Source of the DNA: Mediterranea massiliensis
GTDB lineage: Bacteria > Bacteroidota > Bacteroidia > Bacteroidales > Bacteroidaceae
Direction of reading: 5' to 3'
Assembly (NCBI RefSeq): GCF_900128475.1
Contig: NZ_LT635835.1
Span: forward strand, 3,422-67,421
DNA length: 64,000 nucleotides
The notes beneath the pieces were generated by a model that was not told where the DNA came from, did not search any database, and saw only the letters and a program-made list of their open reading frames with translations. Positions 17,357 to 27,300 of the stretch are shown one piece after another. Numbering within the stretch: the first letter of the stretch is position 1; each line of letters opens with the position of its first letter. The translations under genes and the position numbers were made by a program.

Positions 17357-18400
17357 ATGACAAAAGAAAAAGCAAATCCTCAAAGTCCGGAGGAAATGGC
17401 AAAGGCGGCACAGGAAGCCGCAGTAAAGGCGGCAATGGAACAGGCACAGTCCATGTTCGGGAATATCCCGGGATTCCAGATGCCCGGCGGCATGGAGGAA
17501 CAACTCATGGCACAGATGGGCGCGGGAATGCCCGACATGGCAGCAGCACAGGCACAGCAGGAAGCTATGCTGAAAGCGGCGGGCATAGACCCGGAGACGG
17601 TGGCGCAGGCAGGCCGTCAGAACATGGCATACGCCCAGCAGATGATGCAGGGAATGATGGACGGCACACTCGGAGAGGAACTGTCCTCATCCGATGCAAT
17701 GGCACAGATGATGGACGCCTTCGGTAGTGATGGGTGGACCATTAACAAAGCCGACGACGGCAAACTGGATACGGCACAGCTCCGGCTGCTGGCTTTCGGT
17801 GCGCCCATGTTAGTGTATAATGACGAGAATGTGGATTCGATTGACTGTCCTGAGGAAGATGTCGAAAGCATCAGGAGCACGATTGAGAGCTGGTGGAATG
17901 TGACTGACCGCGAGAGTACACTGGAGATTGTGAAGTGGCTGCTTGAAGAAGGGCATCATGCCGAGGCCGACGAAGCCCTTGAAAAAGTCCGGAAACGGGG
18001 AATCGAAAACATATCACAGGAAGAGCGAGACGACGAGGAAAGCAAGATAGGAGATGTCTGCCTGATAGCGGAGAGCATGGAAGAAAACGGATGGTGTCCC
18101 GGAGGGAAGATGCCGGGCAGCGTCATCGCATGGGATCTGGTGCGTCTGGTAAACCTCGGACGCTGGGCATACCTTTGCGGCTATGTGAACGAGGGTGAAA
18201 TGTGGCAAATCATGCAGGCGGCGGCAGATACGGCACTTGAGCATTTCTCTTCATGGGAGGAATACGGAATGAGTTTCGTCATGGGCAGGGGCGTATGGCA
18301 CGGTGACCCGGATGACAGTGAAACGGCATACGAGATAGTAAGCCTGCTGCTGGAGGATGACGAATCACCCTGGAAAAAATCAAATTTCAATATAGGATAA
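17357..18400 (+). CDS. DUF1266-domain protein
   Basis: 347 residues. An N-terminal 110 residues are rich in Met, Ala, Gln and Gly with possible coiled-coil character. The C-terminal part (about 170-345) has the DUF1266 pattern: AWDLVRLVNLGRWAYLCGYV, a WQIMQAAADTALEHFSSWEEY helix and a final GRGVWHGD motif. DUF1266 proteins have no established biochemical activity but recur next to type VI secretion and toxin genes. The position directly after two ankyrin genes suggests one functional group. Confidence 0.75.
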   Translation: MTKEKANPQSPEEMAKAAQEAAVKAAMEQAQSMFGNIPGFQMPGGMEEQLMAQMGAGMPDMAAAQAQQEAMLKAAGIDPETVAQAGRQNMAYAQQMMQGMMDGTLGEELSSSDAMAQMMDAFGSDGWTINKADDGKLDTAQLRLLAFGAPMLVYNDENVDSIDCPEEDVESIRSTIESWWNVTDRESTLEIVKWLLEEGHHAEADEALEKVRKRGIENISQEERDDEESKIGDVCLIAESMEENGWCPGGKMPGSVIAWDLVRLVNLGRWAYLCGYVNEGEMWQIMQAAADTALEHFSSWEEYGMSFVMGRGVWHGDPDDSETAYEIVSLLLEDDESPWKKSNFNIG

Positions 18401-18414
18401 AAAAACAGAGAAAA

Positions 18415-19002
18415 ATGAAACTGGAAGAAGAAAAAATTATGGATGAGGGAAAACATTTTCCCAGCCATTTCGGAGAGGTCTATGATGCCATGCCGGAGAA
18501 ATTCGAGAAACGAAAAGACAAAGTAAAACCGATGATTTACTGGGGACTGACGGCAGTATGTGTGCTGCTTGTCATTTTTCCCGGGTGGCTGCCATTCATC
18601 CCCTCATGGCTGGTACGGACAGCCGGTGTTATCGGGGCGGTTTTCTGTGTCCTTACCGCGTTGGCCGCAGGCCTTAAAATCTATAACCGTACAAGTGGCG
18701 GCGAGGTGAAGCGTTACAAGACCAAGAAGTTCATCAGCAGCATGACAGACAAGGACGACATAGTAGCAGCCTTCAACCGCCATGATTTCGAGTACCTGTG
18801 CGATTTACCCAGCGGCAACGACCAACCGGTGCAGTTGCAAGTGGAAAAGGATGAAAAAGGGCGTGAGCTTTATTGCATCCTGGTTACATATACCAAGGGG
18901 TACAAGATTGTAGGGCTTGCAGACCCCGTTATCCTCACCGGGGTGGAATACGAGAAGAACGAGGCATTTATCCGGCACATGTGCGATAACGACGCCGACT
19001 GA
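18415..19002 (+). CDS. Membrane protein with two helices and a soluble C-terminal domain
   Basis: 195 residues; two hydrophobic helices near 40-60 and 65-85, then about 100 cytoplasmic residues. An ATG nine codons downstream is an alternative start. It is 14 bp after the DUF1266 gene and is followed by a strong hairpin, so it is likely the last gene of the operon that begins near 14.3 kb. No family recognised. Confidence 0.65.
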   Translation: MKLEEEKIMDEGKHFPSHFGEVYDAMPEKFEKRKDKVKPMIYWGLTAVCVLLVIFPGWLPFIPSWLVRTAGVIGAVFCVLTALAAGLKIYNRTSGGEVKRYKTKKFISSMTDKDDIVAAFNRHDFEYLCDLPSGNDQPVQLQVEKDEKGRELYCILVTYTKGYKIVGLADPVILTGVEYEKNEAFIRHMCDNDAD

Positions 19003-19038
19003 CAACCGGCAAGGTTCAAGGACCGATAATCTTTGATG

Positions 19039-19072
19039 TTGGGACACAGGAAACGGATTTACTGTGTCCCAA
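19039..19072 (+). terminator. Strong hairpin, probable transcription end
   Basis: Perfect 11 bp arms TTGGGACACAG / CTGTGTCCCAA with a 12 base loop. There is no T-run after it, so it could be a processing or pausing hairpin rather than a classical terminator. Confidence 0.5.
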
Positions 19073-19158
19073 CCTGTTCAGTACAAACTCATATCCACCA
19101 AACATAACCTGGAATATATTATAAAATGGAGTGCTAATATGGTATTCAACAACGATAT

Positions 19159-22050
19159 ATGACAAAAAGAACAAGTAAAACAAAATACTGCTTCATCAGA
19201 AGCCGAATGTTCGTCTGCCTGTTATTGCTATCTGCATTTTTGCCGGTAGCCCATACGCATGCTTCGGAGACTGCAGACTCCGTATATTTTCATGCGGAGC
19301 TTGATACGGTTGGCGGTCTCCGTGTCGGGCGGGTACTGCGGCTGACGTATGCACTGGTTAATTCCCGATTCGACACGGCTTCCTACCCAGTGTTCAATGA
19401 CAGCATTAAAGTGTTGAACGGTCCGAAGCCGCATAAGAGAGAGAGCTGTTCCATTATAAACGGTGTGAAAAGCAATAGCTATGAAACAGGTTTCTATTAT
19501 CTTGTACAGTTCAAAAACAGTGGGGAAGCCAGAATCCCTGTCGCATCCGTGACGGCCGATGGCAAGACATATACCACGCCGGAATACCGGGTGTCCGTAC
19601 ATCCTACCGAAGTGGACATGAGCAAGTTGGAATGTCATCTGGAGGTGGAGCAACTGAAGAGCGATTACGTCAAGTACCGTGCAATACTGACTTGCAACGC
19701 CCGTCCCGACCAGAATCCCCCCTTGTTGACCATTAACGGGAAAACGGTACCGCCAAACAGCAACTCATATTCGAGTTCCAAGAACAAGGAGGAATACACT
19801 TACACTTATTACTTTACCAGCGAGGGTTATGATGTGTCCTGCGAGGAACTGACCTTTGGCGGGGTTCCTTATTCCATCAAACCCAGGGAGAGCAAGCTGG
19901 ACGAAGCGGATTATATTGTTGCAATCCTGATTATAGGTGCATTGTTCGAACTGATATGGTGGCTTGCCTACCGGATTCGCTACCGTGAGGAAAAGAATGC
20001 TCCCCTTGCCGCCTTTGTATTGGAAAAGAAGACGCTTCCCCTGATTATCAGCTGGGCGTACACCCACTACGGCGCATCGCATATGTTGATGCTTTATGCC
20101 GCAATGTTTATTTCCATAAGCGGAGTGATGCATTATTCGAGCAATATTGATATAGAGGGTCTTTTATGGCTCGGTATCATTCCCGGACTGCTTGCCTTTA
20201 TACTTTACCGGCACCAACGGCGCAAGCTGGATTTCCAGAGCATACCGACCTCATTGGACAAACAGGCGATTTATGACCAGATATACAAGTTGTCGGTAAC
20301 TTATGACTGGGACGTGGACCATTACGGCGAGGACTGCATCGTGGCTCATACCAATCCTTCCCTTTGGGGTATGACATGGGGAGAACAGATTTTTGTCGTG
20401 TTCGACAAAGGTCAGGTATGGGTCAATAGCGTAAACGACCTGAACAAGCGTACCTCGATATGTTCTTTCGGACATAACAAACGGAATATTCGAAGAATAA
20501 GGGAGGCACTTGCCGGTGCTGCCGGGCAAGAAGGGCATCTTTTTGCCGGGGGTGAATGCACATCCGGGCAATCTGCTAATTGGGGTAAGGTCAGGTATAA
20601 TCAGGAAAAAACCATATCAACTGTCCATACTGTTGATGCAGATGATACAGAGAGAAAGAATAACCCTGCAGGCTCTGAGGAATATAACTTTCCTGTCGAT
20701 AAGGAGACAAATGGAAAGGATAACAAAGATCTGTCATTCTGGTCACTAATAACTCCAAGAAAAGGAAATATCGCAACCCCCTTACTTATTTATATAAATG
20801 TGGCATTGTTTATAGTGATGTCTATATGTGGGGTAAGCCTTATAGAACCGACAGGCATTTCTTTGATGAAATGGGGTGCAGATTTTGGCCCGCTCACACT
20901 TACCGGTGATTGGTGGAGAACCGTGACCTGCAATTTTATCCATATCGGGATAATCCATTTGCTGATGAATATGTATGCTCTATTATACATCGGGATATTC
21001 TTGGAACAGATTATCGGAAGCAGAAAGTTGATGACCGCCTATCTCCTGACCGGATTATTCTCGGCATTGGCAAGCCTTACTGCTCATCCCGAAACGATAA
21101 GCGCAGGGGCTTCCGGTTCTATTTTCGGACTTTACGGCATCTTCCTTTCTTACCTGATCTTCAATCACAAGATAGAAAAACACCAGCGAAAATCTCTTTT
21201 GTTTAGCATAGGTTTCTTTGTAATCTACAATCTTTTGCTTGGAACTAAGGAAGAAGGAATAGATAATGCGGCACATATAGGAGGCCTTGTCTCAGGAGTC
21301 ATATTGGGTATAACTTATCTTTTGGCAGACAAGTATAGCTCTAAAAGGGCCTCACGATATATCGCATATATTGCTGAAATGACATTTCTGATAATGTTCG
21401 CATTCCTTTTTACGGGACAGACAAAATCCGTACCTTCGGATTTTAGGGAAATAAGGAACATGTGGGAATACGGTACATTAGAGAAATACGCACAGGAAAG
21501 TGAATCTGAAGGCAGAATACAGGAAAGTGGAACAGATCATACTAATTATATACCCAACCAAGGGGATAATCCTGCAACATTTAGCGGCAGCGATGAAAGC
21601 ATAGGAGACGGCAGGAGAGAGTATGTGAATAAAGCATGCGGACTGAGGTGTACATATCCCACAGGATGGAATGCTGTAGTAAAATCAGATGACAACTGTG
21701 TTTTACAGCTTATGGGCAATGCCGGTAATACCATTGTCTTCAACTACAAAAAGTTCTCTTCGACCGAGGAAATCGACAATGCACGCAATCTGTTGTTGAA
21801 ATCTATGAGCGGGACCGCTCCCGAAAGTGTAAATATCAACGGAATACCGTTTGAACGGATTTCGGGCAGAAGGGAATATCCATTGGAAAGAGGTGGCAGC
21901 ATGAACTTTAATCAGAGTATAATTTTTTATCTGAATAAAAAGGCGTTGGACGGTTTCATTATCGTTTCAATGACAGCGACCGAGACCCATGAATCCGAAG
22001 CCCATGATATAATCGGTTCTGTCAGAATATTACCATCCAACTCACAATGA
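19159..22050 (+). CDS. Multidomain rhomboid-family intramembrane serine protease
   Basis: 963 residues. Signal peptide about 1-35; a BatD-like beta-sandwich about 40-155; membrane helices near 250, 300 and 330; a cytoplasmic domain about 365-460. A rhomboid core follows at about 535-745, with the HLLMN motif, the catalytic serine in GASGSIFG (Ser652) and histidine in AAHIGG (His706), 54 residues apart as usual in rhomboids. A final domain (about 820-960) resembles PsbP/DUF1795-type periplasmic domains. The catalytic pair is present, so it is probably active in cleaving membrane proteins. The fusion of a BatD-like domain and a tail domain to a rhomboid is unusual. Confidence 0.8.
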   Translation: MTKRTSKTKYCFIRSRMFVCLLLLSAFLPVAHTHASETADSVYFHAELDTVGGLRVGRVLRLTYALVNSRFDTASYPVFNDSIKVLNGPKPHKRESCSIINGVKSNSYETGFYYLVQFKNSGEARIPVASVTADGKTYTTPEYRVSVHPTEVDMSKLECHLEVEQLKSDYVKYRAILTCNARPDQNPPLLTINGKTVPPNSNSYSSSKNKEEYTYTYYFTSEGYDVSCEELTFGGVPYSIKPRESKLDEADYIVAILIIGALFELIWWLAYRIRYREEKNAPLAAFVLEKKTLPLIISWAYTHYGASHMLMLYAAMFISISGVMHYSSNIDIEGLLWLGIIPGLLAFILYRHQRRKLDFQSIPTSLDKQAIYDQIYKLSVTYDWDVDHYGEDCIVAHTNPSLWGMTWGEQIFVVFDKGQVWVNSVNDLNKRTSICSFGHNKRNIRRIREALAGAAGQEGHLFAGGECTSGQSANWGKVRYNQEKTISTVHTVDADDTERKNNPAGSEEYNFPVDKETNGKDNKDLSFWSLITPRKGNIATPLLIYINVALFIVMSICGVSLIEPTGISLMKWGADFGPLTLTGDWWRTVTCNFIHIGIIHLLMNMYALLYIGIFLEQIIGSRKLMTAYLLTGLFSALASLTAHPETISAGASGSIFGLYGIFLSYLIFNHKIEKHQRKSLLFSIGFFVIYNLLLGTKEEGIDNAAHIGGLVSGVILGITYLLADKYSSKRASRYIAYIAEMTFLIMFAFLFTGQTKSVPSDFREIRNMWEYGTLEKYAQESESEGRIQESGTDHTNYIPNQGDNPATFSGSDESIGDGRREYVNKACGLRCTYPTGWNAVVKSDDNCVLQLMGNAGNTIVFNYKKFSSTEEIDNARNLLLKSMSGTAPESVNINGIPFERISGRREYPLERGGSMNFNQSIIFYLNKKALDGFIIVSMTATETHESEAHDIIGSVRILPSNSQ

Positions 22051-22559
22051 AAATAAAAGAATACGCTACCGATGAGCTTTTGATGATGGCCAACAATGTA
22101 ACCGGAGAATATACGGACAAGGAAGTGAGACAGGCCAAGCTGGAACTGTACAGACGCGGTGTAAACTACAAGTTGATAGCCGACATCATGGAAGAAAAGG
22201 AGGAAACCTTCATGAGAAGACTGGATGCCGCAGCCCGTGCTGAGCAGGAACGCCTTGACAAGGAGAGAGAGAAGAACAGGAACGTGAGTTACCGGTGGTG
22301 GGAACTGATACCGATGTTCCTGTTCGCCCCATTTTATATGTTCGGAGAAATGAGGTATTTTGTAGGCTCTATTATTTTACTGCCTGTCCACCTGCTAAGC
22401 CGGACTCCCGTTGACTTCAGTTATATGTTCAGGGAACTGCGAAGGCTGAAGGAGGAAAAGTGTGACCTGAAATTCAAACAGCGGCTTACTGTCTTGATTG
22501 CCGGAGATCTGTTTTATCTATCGGTATGCTGGTATAACTTTTTGAGATTCTGTTTCTAA
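22047..22559 (+). CDS. Membrane protein coupled to the rhomboid gene
   Basis: 170 residues; its ATG overlaps the rhomboid stop (ATGA), so the two are translationally coupled. The N-terminal half is charged and helical, with a likely coiled coil around EEKEETFMRRLDAAARAEQE; two hydrophobic segments follow (about 92-115 and 150-168). A substrate or regulator of the rhomboid is possible but unproven. Confidence 0.65.
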   Translation: MKIKEYATDELLMMANNVTGEYTDKEVRQAKLELYRRGVNYKLIADIMEEKEETFMRRLDAAARAEQERLDKEREKNRNVSYRWWELIPMFLFAPFYMFGEMRYFVGSIILLPVHLLSRTPVDFSYMFRELRRLKEEKCDLKFKQRLTVLIAGDLFYLSVCWYNFLRFCF

Positions 22560-22606
22560 CGGGAATGAAGTACGATATATTTTTGGAAACATACATAATT
22601 GCATCT

Positions 22607-22860
22607 ATGAAGGCAACATTCAAAAAATTATCCTGTGCCTGTCGGCTATCCTGTTCCTGCCGGCATTGCACGCCCCAACAAGGGCATATATTTCCAAGGA
22701 AACAGGCTCTGTTTGCCAGTACCCTGCGGACTGGAAGCATTGCACGGCAAATGAATATCCGGAAATGCGGGATAAAGGCCTGCTGGTTTCTGTGAAATCA
22801 TTAACATACAAGTTGATTTTATATAGCAATGAAAAAAACAACGAATTTACCCAAGTTTAA
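22607..22860 (+). pseudogene. Broken secreted protein related to the rhomboid tail domain
   Basis: Starting from the ATG at 22607, the frame becomes meaningless after AAAAAA (22620-22625). If one A is added to that run, the frame gives a good signal peptide (KKIILCLSAILFLPALHA) followed by YISKETGSVCQYPADWKHC. That stretch resembles YVNKACGLRCTYPTGWNAV in the last domain of the rhomboid fusion. The match stops after about 35 residues, and the frame then runs into the next gene. So it has a frameshift and a lost 3' part. It may instead be an A-run that slips. Confidence 0.55.
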
Positions 22861-24301
22861 TAGCCAGGACGGGCGCTGTTACTGGATGAAGCCCGAGGTA
22901 CAGGAGGAATTGCAGCCGCTCTTTGACCAGTGCATCCAGGATGCTATTGACGGGAGAATCATGCGGCTTGATTCTCTCTGGCCGCCGGTAGTGGTCAGCA
23001 GTCAAGGTGCGCCCTTTGAGGTGTGGCAACTGCTTAGGGCGTGGACCGAAATACAGCGGGCCGAGACCCTGGATGCGGAACAGGCCATCGCCTTCAGCGA
23101 AAACCTGCGCCGCCAGAGCCGGTGGGGTGAAATTGACCACCATCTACTTGATATGCTCAAACGGGAGCTGCAGGAAAAGTATTTTGTTGCAACAGACAAT
23201 GAAGATGATCGCTTCTGGAATCGGGAGTATTCCCTGAAACCAGGTATCCATGCAGAGCAAGTTCCGGAGCCGCTGCTGCGCTTTGCCTGCTATGTGGCGG
23301 TAAACTATAAGGTATATGGCATGAGCTTCCAGTATTTGGACACCAATTACCTGTTGGGATTGGTCGGGAAAGTCCGACCGGATATAGTGGAAAAGCTGAA
23401 GGAAAACGGAACCGGCAGGTTGCCGTTCAACCTGCAAAAGAGAAAAACAGTGCACTTCACCGCATCGGCCAACGATGCCTTTGCCGTCATCCGTATTACT
23501 GCCAGGGATAATACGGAGGAATGCTGTCATGAAGTGCTGAACTACCTGTGTGAGCTTCTGGAGCAGGATGATTTTCCCCGCAGCTATGCTGTGGAGTTCA
23601 AAGGACCGGAAAAGAAGTATCTGCCCATTACAGGACTGCCCCAAAAGGGAGTAAACCAACTTTTTGCCTGTGCCGTGCAATACCCCAGCCTCCACCACTT
23701 GATGGAACGGTACGCCCGGCTTGCCATGCGGCAATATGAACAATACACCAATCTCAGCGATGAGCTGTGTGCCCTTCCCGGCAGTTTTGCCGTGTTTGCC
23801 TTGGGAATGCTGGGGCAAGAGTGGCGGCAGTTGGTGTGGGATTATCTTGACCTCTGCGATGATGAGCACTCCCGCTTACAGGAAAAATTCCTCCGGGAGT
23901 ATGTGAAACAGTTCGGCTTTACCGCCGATACAGTCCCCGTTTTTGTCCGGGGGGTGCTGTCCATGCAGGACATGAAATATTCCAAGGACTATGCCGCATG
24001 GATGGCAAACGCCGAAAGCCTGGGTGCTCTGCTGGAGACAAAATCCCGTCTGTCTGAAATCGTCCCAAGCGGTTTTTCCTCCGACGAGGATGATGACGAG
24101 GATGATACCCCCAGTCAGGAAACAGAAGCCAGCCCGGAAGAAGTGCTGCAATACGCATGGGAAACAGTTTGCTATGTAATATGGGGCAAAAACAGCGCCA
24201 AGGGTGGTCAGAAAGTGGTGGACGCAGCTCCGGAGGAACTGAAAGAGATGTATCGACAAGTTTTCATTAACATAAAAAAAGAGAGAATACAGAGAAAATG
24301 A
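22829..24301 (+). CDS. DUF6138-like protein
   Basis: 490 residues, cytoplasmic, no signal peptide. The arrangement (aromatic N-terminus, PLFDQCIQDAIDGRIM, a highly acidic stretch DEDDDEDD near 420) resembles DUF6138 proteins of Bacteroides; the assignment is from memory and uncertain. The start lies inside the end of the broken gene upstream. The stop overlaps the ATG of the next gene (ATGA), so the pair is translated together. Confidence 0.6.
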   Translation: MKKTTNLPKFNSQDGRCYWMKPEVQEELQPLFDQCIQDAIDGRIMRLDSLWPPVVVSSQGAPFEVWQLLRAWTEIQRAETLDAEQAIAFSENLRRQSRWGEIDHHLLDMLKRELQEKYFVATDNEDDRFWNREYSLKPGIHAEQVPEPLLRFACYVAVNYKVYGMSFQYLDTNYLLGLVGKVRPDIVEKLKENGTGRLPFNLQKRKTVHFTASANDAFAVIRITARDNTEECCHEVLNYLCELLEQDDFPRSYAVEFKGPEKKYLPITGLPQKGVNQLFACAVQYPSLHHLMERYARLAMRQYEQYTNLSDELCALPGSFAVFALGMLGQEWRQLVWDYLDLCDDEHSRLQEKFLREYVKQFGFTADTVPVFVRGVLSMQDMKYSKDYAAWMANAESLGALLETKSRLSEIVPSGFSSDEDDDEDDTPSQETEASPEEVLQYAWETVCYVIWGKNSAKGGQKVVDAAPEELKEMYRQVFINIKKERIQRK

Positions 24302-27300
24302 TAAAAGAAACCATAGAGAAACTGAAAGGCATTATCGCCCAAAGTGACACGGGGCACCTGCCGCTGTCCTGCCGTATCGAACTGATGAAACAGGTCGGCG
24401 ATGTACTCACCGTGCAGAAAATCATGTGCGAATGCTGCAAGAAAGCCTGTTCTGTCACGGGGCGACAGATTATGGACAATGTACATCTGCTTTCCCACAT
24501 AAACGAGCATCTTTACAGAAAGCCGGACTCGGTGGAAGACATCGAGAAGGAGTCGGGCGAACTGTGGCTTCATGTGCAGAACAATCCTGACGAGGCGACC
24601 ACAACCGTGAGCTGGGCCATCGCCAGCCTCGGGTATTTTGTCTGCGGTGATGCGGCCTCCATGCTGAACCCGGAAGATTACGAAGGAGAGGATGATGACA
24701 GTTTTGACCCTGAGAGCATGGACATCGATTTCATAGTGTCGCTGGTCTGCTCCGGTGGAAGTCCCTTTTCCGATAACTGGAAAGGTGACGTGGAAAAACG
24801 TAGGGAGTATTGGAACTGGTACCTGGACATGACTCTCGCCATGTATGAAAACCCGCAGCAGGAGGTCATACCCTTCCATGCAGTCAACGACCGTAACACA
24901 CTCCACATACCTGTGCCGCCCGGGTGCGACCCGGCATTGTCCGGAAAGATAGAGCGGCTGAACTCCGCCCTCGATTCATACATCCATGCTCCCACGGACA
25001 GGAAAGAAACGGAGCGGATGAAACCTTATGCGGAGGACAGCTCCCTTGTCCGTATCGTGGCCGATGTCATCCGGGGGTATTCCTGCATACCCTCCACACC
25101 GCAGGAAAAGGAGGATTACCGCATAACCGGAATCTACAACTATGATGTCATCCGGTTCTGGTACTGCGTAGCCCTGCTCGCCCAGTCCCCGGACGAATGT
25201 GCGGTTGCCTGCCTGTCGGGACTTGCCCGTACCCTCATGGAGCAGGGACCGGGAGAACTTGGCATATTGTACCGCATCCTGCTTCTGCTGCCGGAGCGGG
25301 AACACCTGCACGGGCTGACAGACGAGCTTGCTAACTACTACCGGAAAATCATCCCAGACCTTGAAGCGGCGAAATGGCTTGCAGAGGCAGGCATCCCGTA
25401 CCCAGACACTTTCGAGTGGTCCGTATCGTTCCGTTTCACTTCCAACGGGGAAACGGTCCTCCTGTCGGGGAACGAAACGGAAAGGAAAGCGTGGTTCACG
25501 CTGAGTGTCGAACTGTTCGGCCCTCAGGCTTTATACGGCGACTACACGAGGTTCACGAGCTACCACATCCATGTACGCAACGGGGACAACTCCGTTCACG
25601 GGCATTGGAATGAAAAGGACGGCTATCTCCTGCGTGATAACGAATACCTGATAAAAGATGAACACTACACTCCCAGACAGCTTGTCATACTGATGCACAA
25701 ACTTTCGGGGGTAGGTATCCGTTTTTCAAAGGTCCCTGCCGACGTGTATGCTTCCAGGGGAATATCCGGCAAAGCCGTGAAGGAATGGATAAGGGAGATG
25801 ATGGAGGCATACGAGCATGACTGCATGGAGGAGGTACGGGATCAGGCCCTTGACATACGCAAGGACGAGGGGGATGTTGGCGACACACTCAACGAGATAA
25901 GGAAAAAATGGGGAGAAGAGATACCGGTATTGAAAGAGGACCGTTTCGATGAAATCGAGATGCAGTATTCCTGCTTCTCGCACGAGATGGGCATTACTGC
26001 CCTGGGACAGGAGCTTACCTCATACGGGTACGCACTATATGACCTGAACGGGGATGACATATATCTTCTGGCATTGGTTCCGCAGGCGAAAATGCAGGCC
26101 TTTGAGGAGAAATGTTGCAAGTACGGGCAGTATTGCAAACTGCTGAAACAACCCCGTTATGATTTCGGAATGAAGGCAAAAACCATAAAGCTGCGCAAGC
26201 AGATGCCCCGTGAAAGGATGGCATGGCCTGATGACGGGAACAGATATATCACAAGAGGTTTTGCGGGTTATTTCGCTTATGGGGAATGGCGACAGGCGGA
26301 TGTTGAGAAATGGCAGGGTACATTCGTTGCGGATCTACGTGTCACACCGCTTCAGCCGGTGAAGATGAAGACGAAAAAAATCCACCATTTCATATACTCG
26401 GAAGAACTGGATTTCTATGCGGCATTGTACCCGATCTCTTTGGGAGAAATGGTCATAGGAGGCAAGAATCCGTTGGAGGCGGAAAAATGGCCGCGCATGT
26501 GCAATATGGCCGTTGACGAAAAGTATGAGTTCCGGTGGTGCGGGCGTTATCTGTGTCTGGGCGATGTCCATAGCGCCATCATACACACCATGACACCACG
26601 GGGTGTGAAACATGTAAGCCGGCTCATACTGCCTGATAACCTGATGTATGCCCCCAGTTTCGGTACAGACGGCAAAGGAACGCTGTATATCATTCCGGGA
26701 GAGTTTTGCAATTCTCCGGTTATCCGTTATGACGGCAACGGGAAATATTACGGAATGCCGTTCAAAATGTCCGGACATGACAGATTCGATGAAGGCTGTA
26801 TTCCTGTGCCGGACACATCCCGCCTCCTTCTGTTGGGAAGCTACACGGCAAGAAGCTGCAGCGGGATATGGATAGAACCGGGTCTGCTCGACCTGGACAT
26901 GGCGACACAGAATTGCCGCATCGCCCCGCTCCGCATAGGGGACGGCTCTTTCCGTTTGCGTGTGTTCTACAAGGAGTGGGTGCTGGTGGAGAGCCAATCG
27001 AACGGCAACCGAACCGACTATGCCCGTCTCTGGAACCGGAAGACGGACGAAGTGCTACGCCTCCGTCCCGGCGTATTGGGCAACGAATCCTTCAAATCCA
27101 TCCATGCGATGCCTGACGGAACTGTCATCGTGAATACCCTTAATAAAGGAGATGCATTGTACCGGGCGGAAGATTTCTGGAATTTCCTGCGCACGTCAAG
27201 CCGAGCGAAGAAACTGGGATACTGGCTCAACTATCCGAAGCCTTACCCGGACAGGGAATACGAGCTGCCTCCCTTGTCGGAAGACGTGACCCTGATGTTT

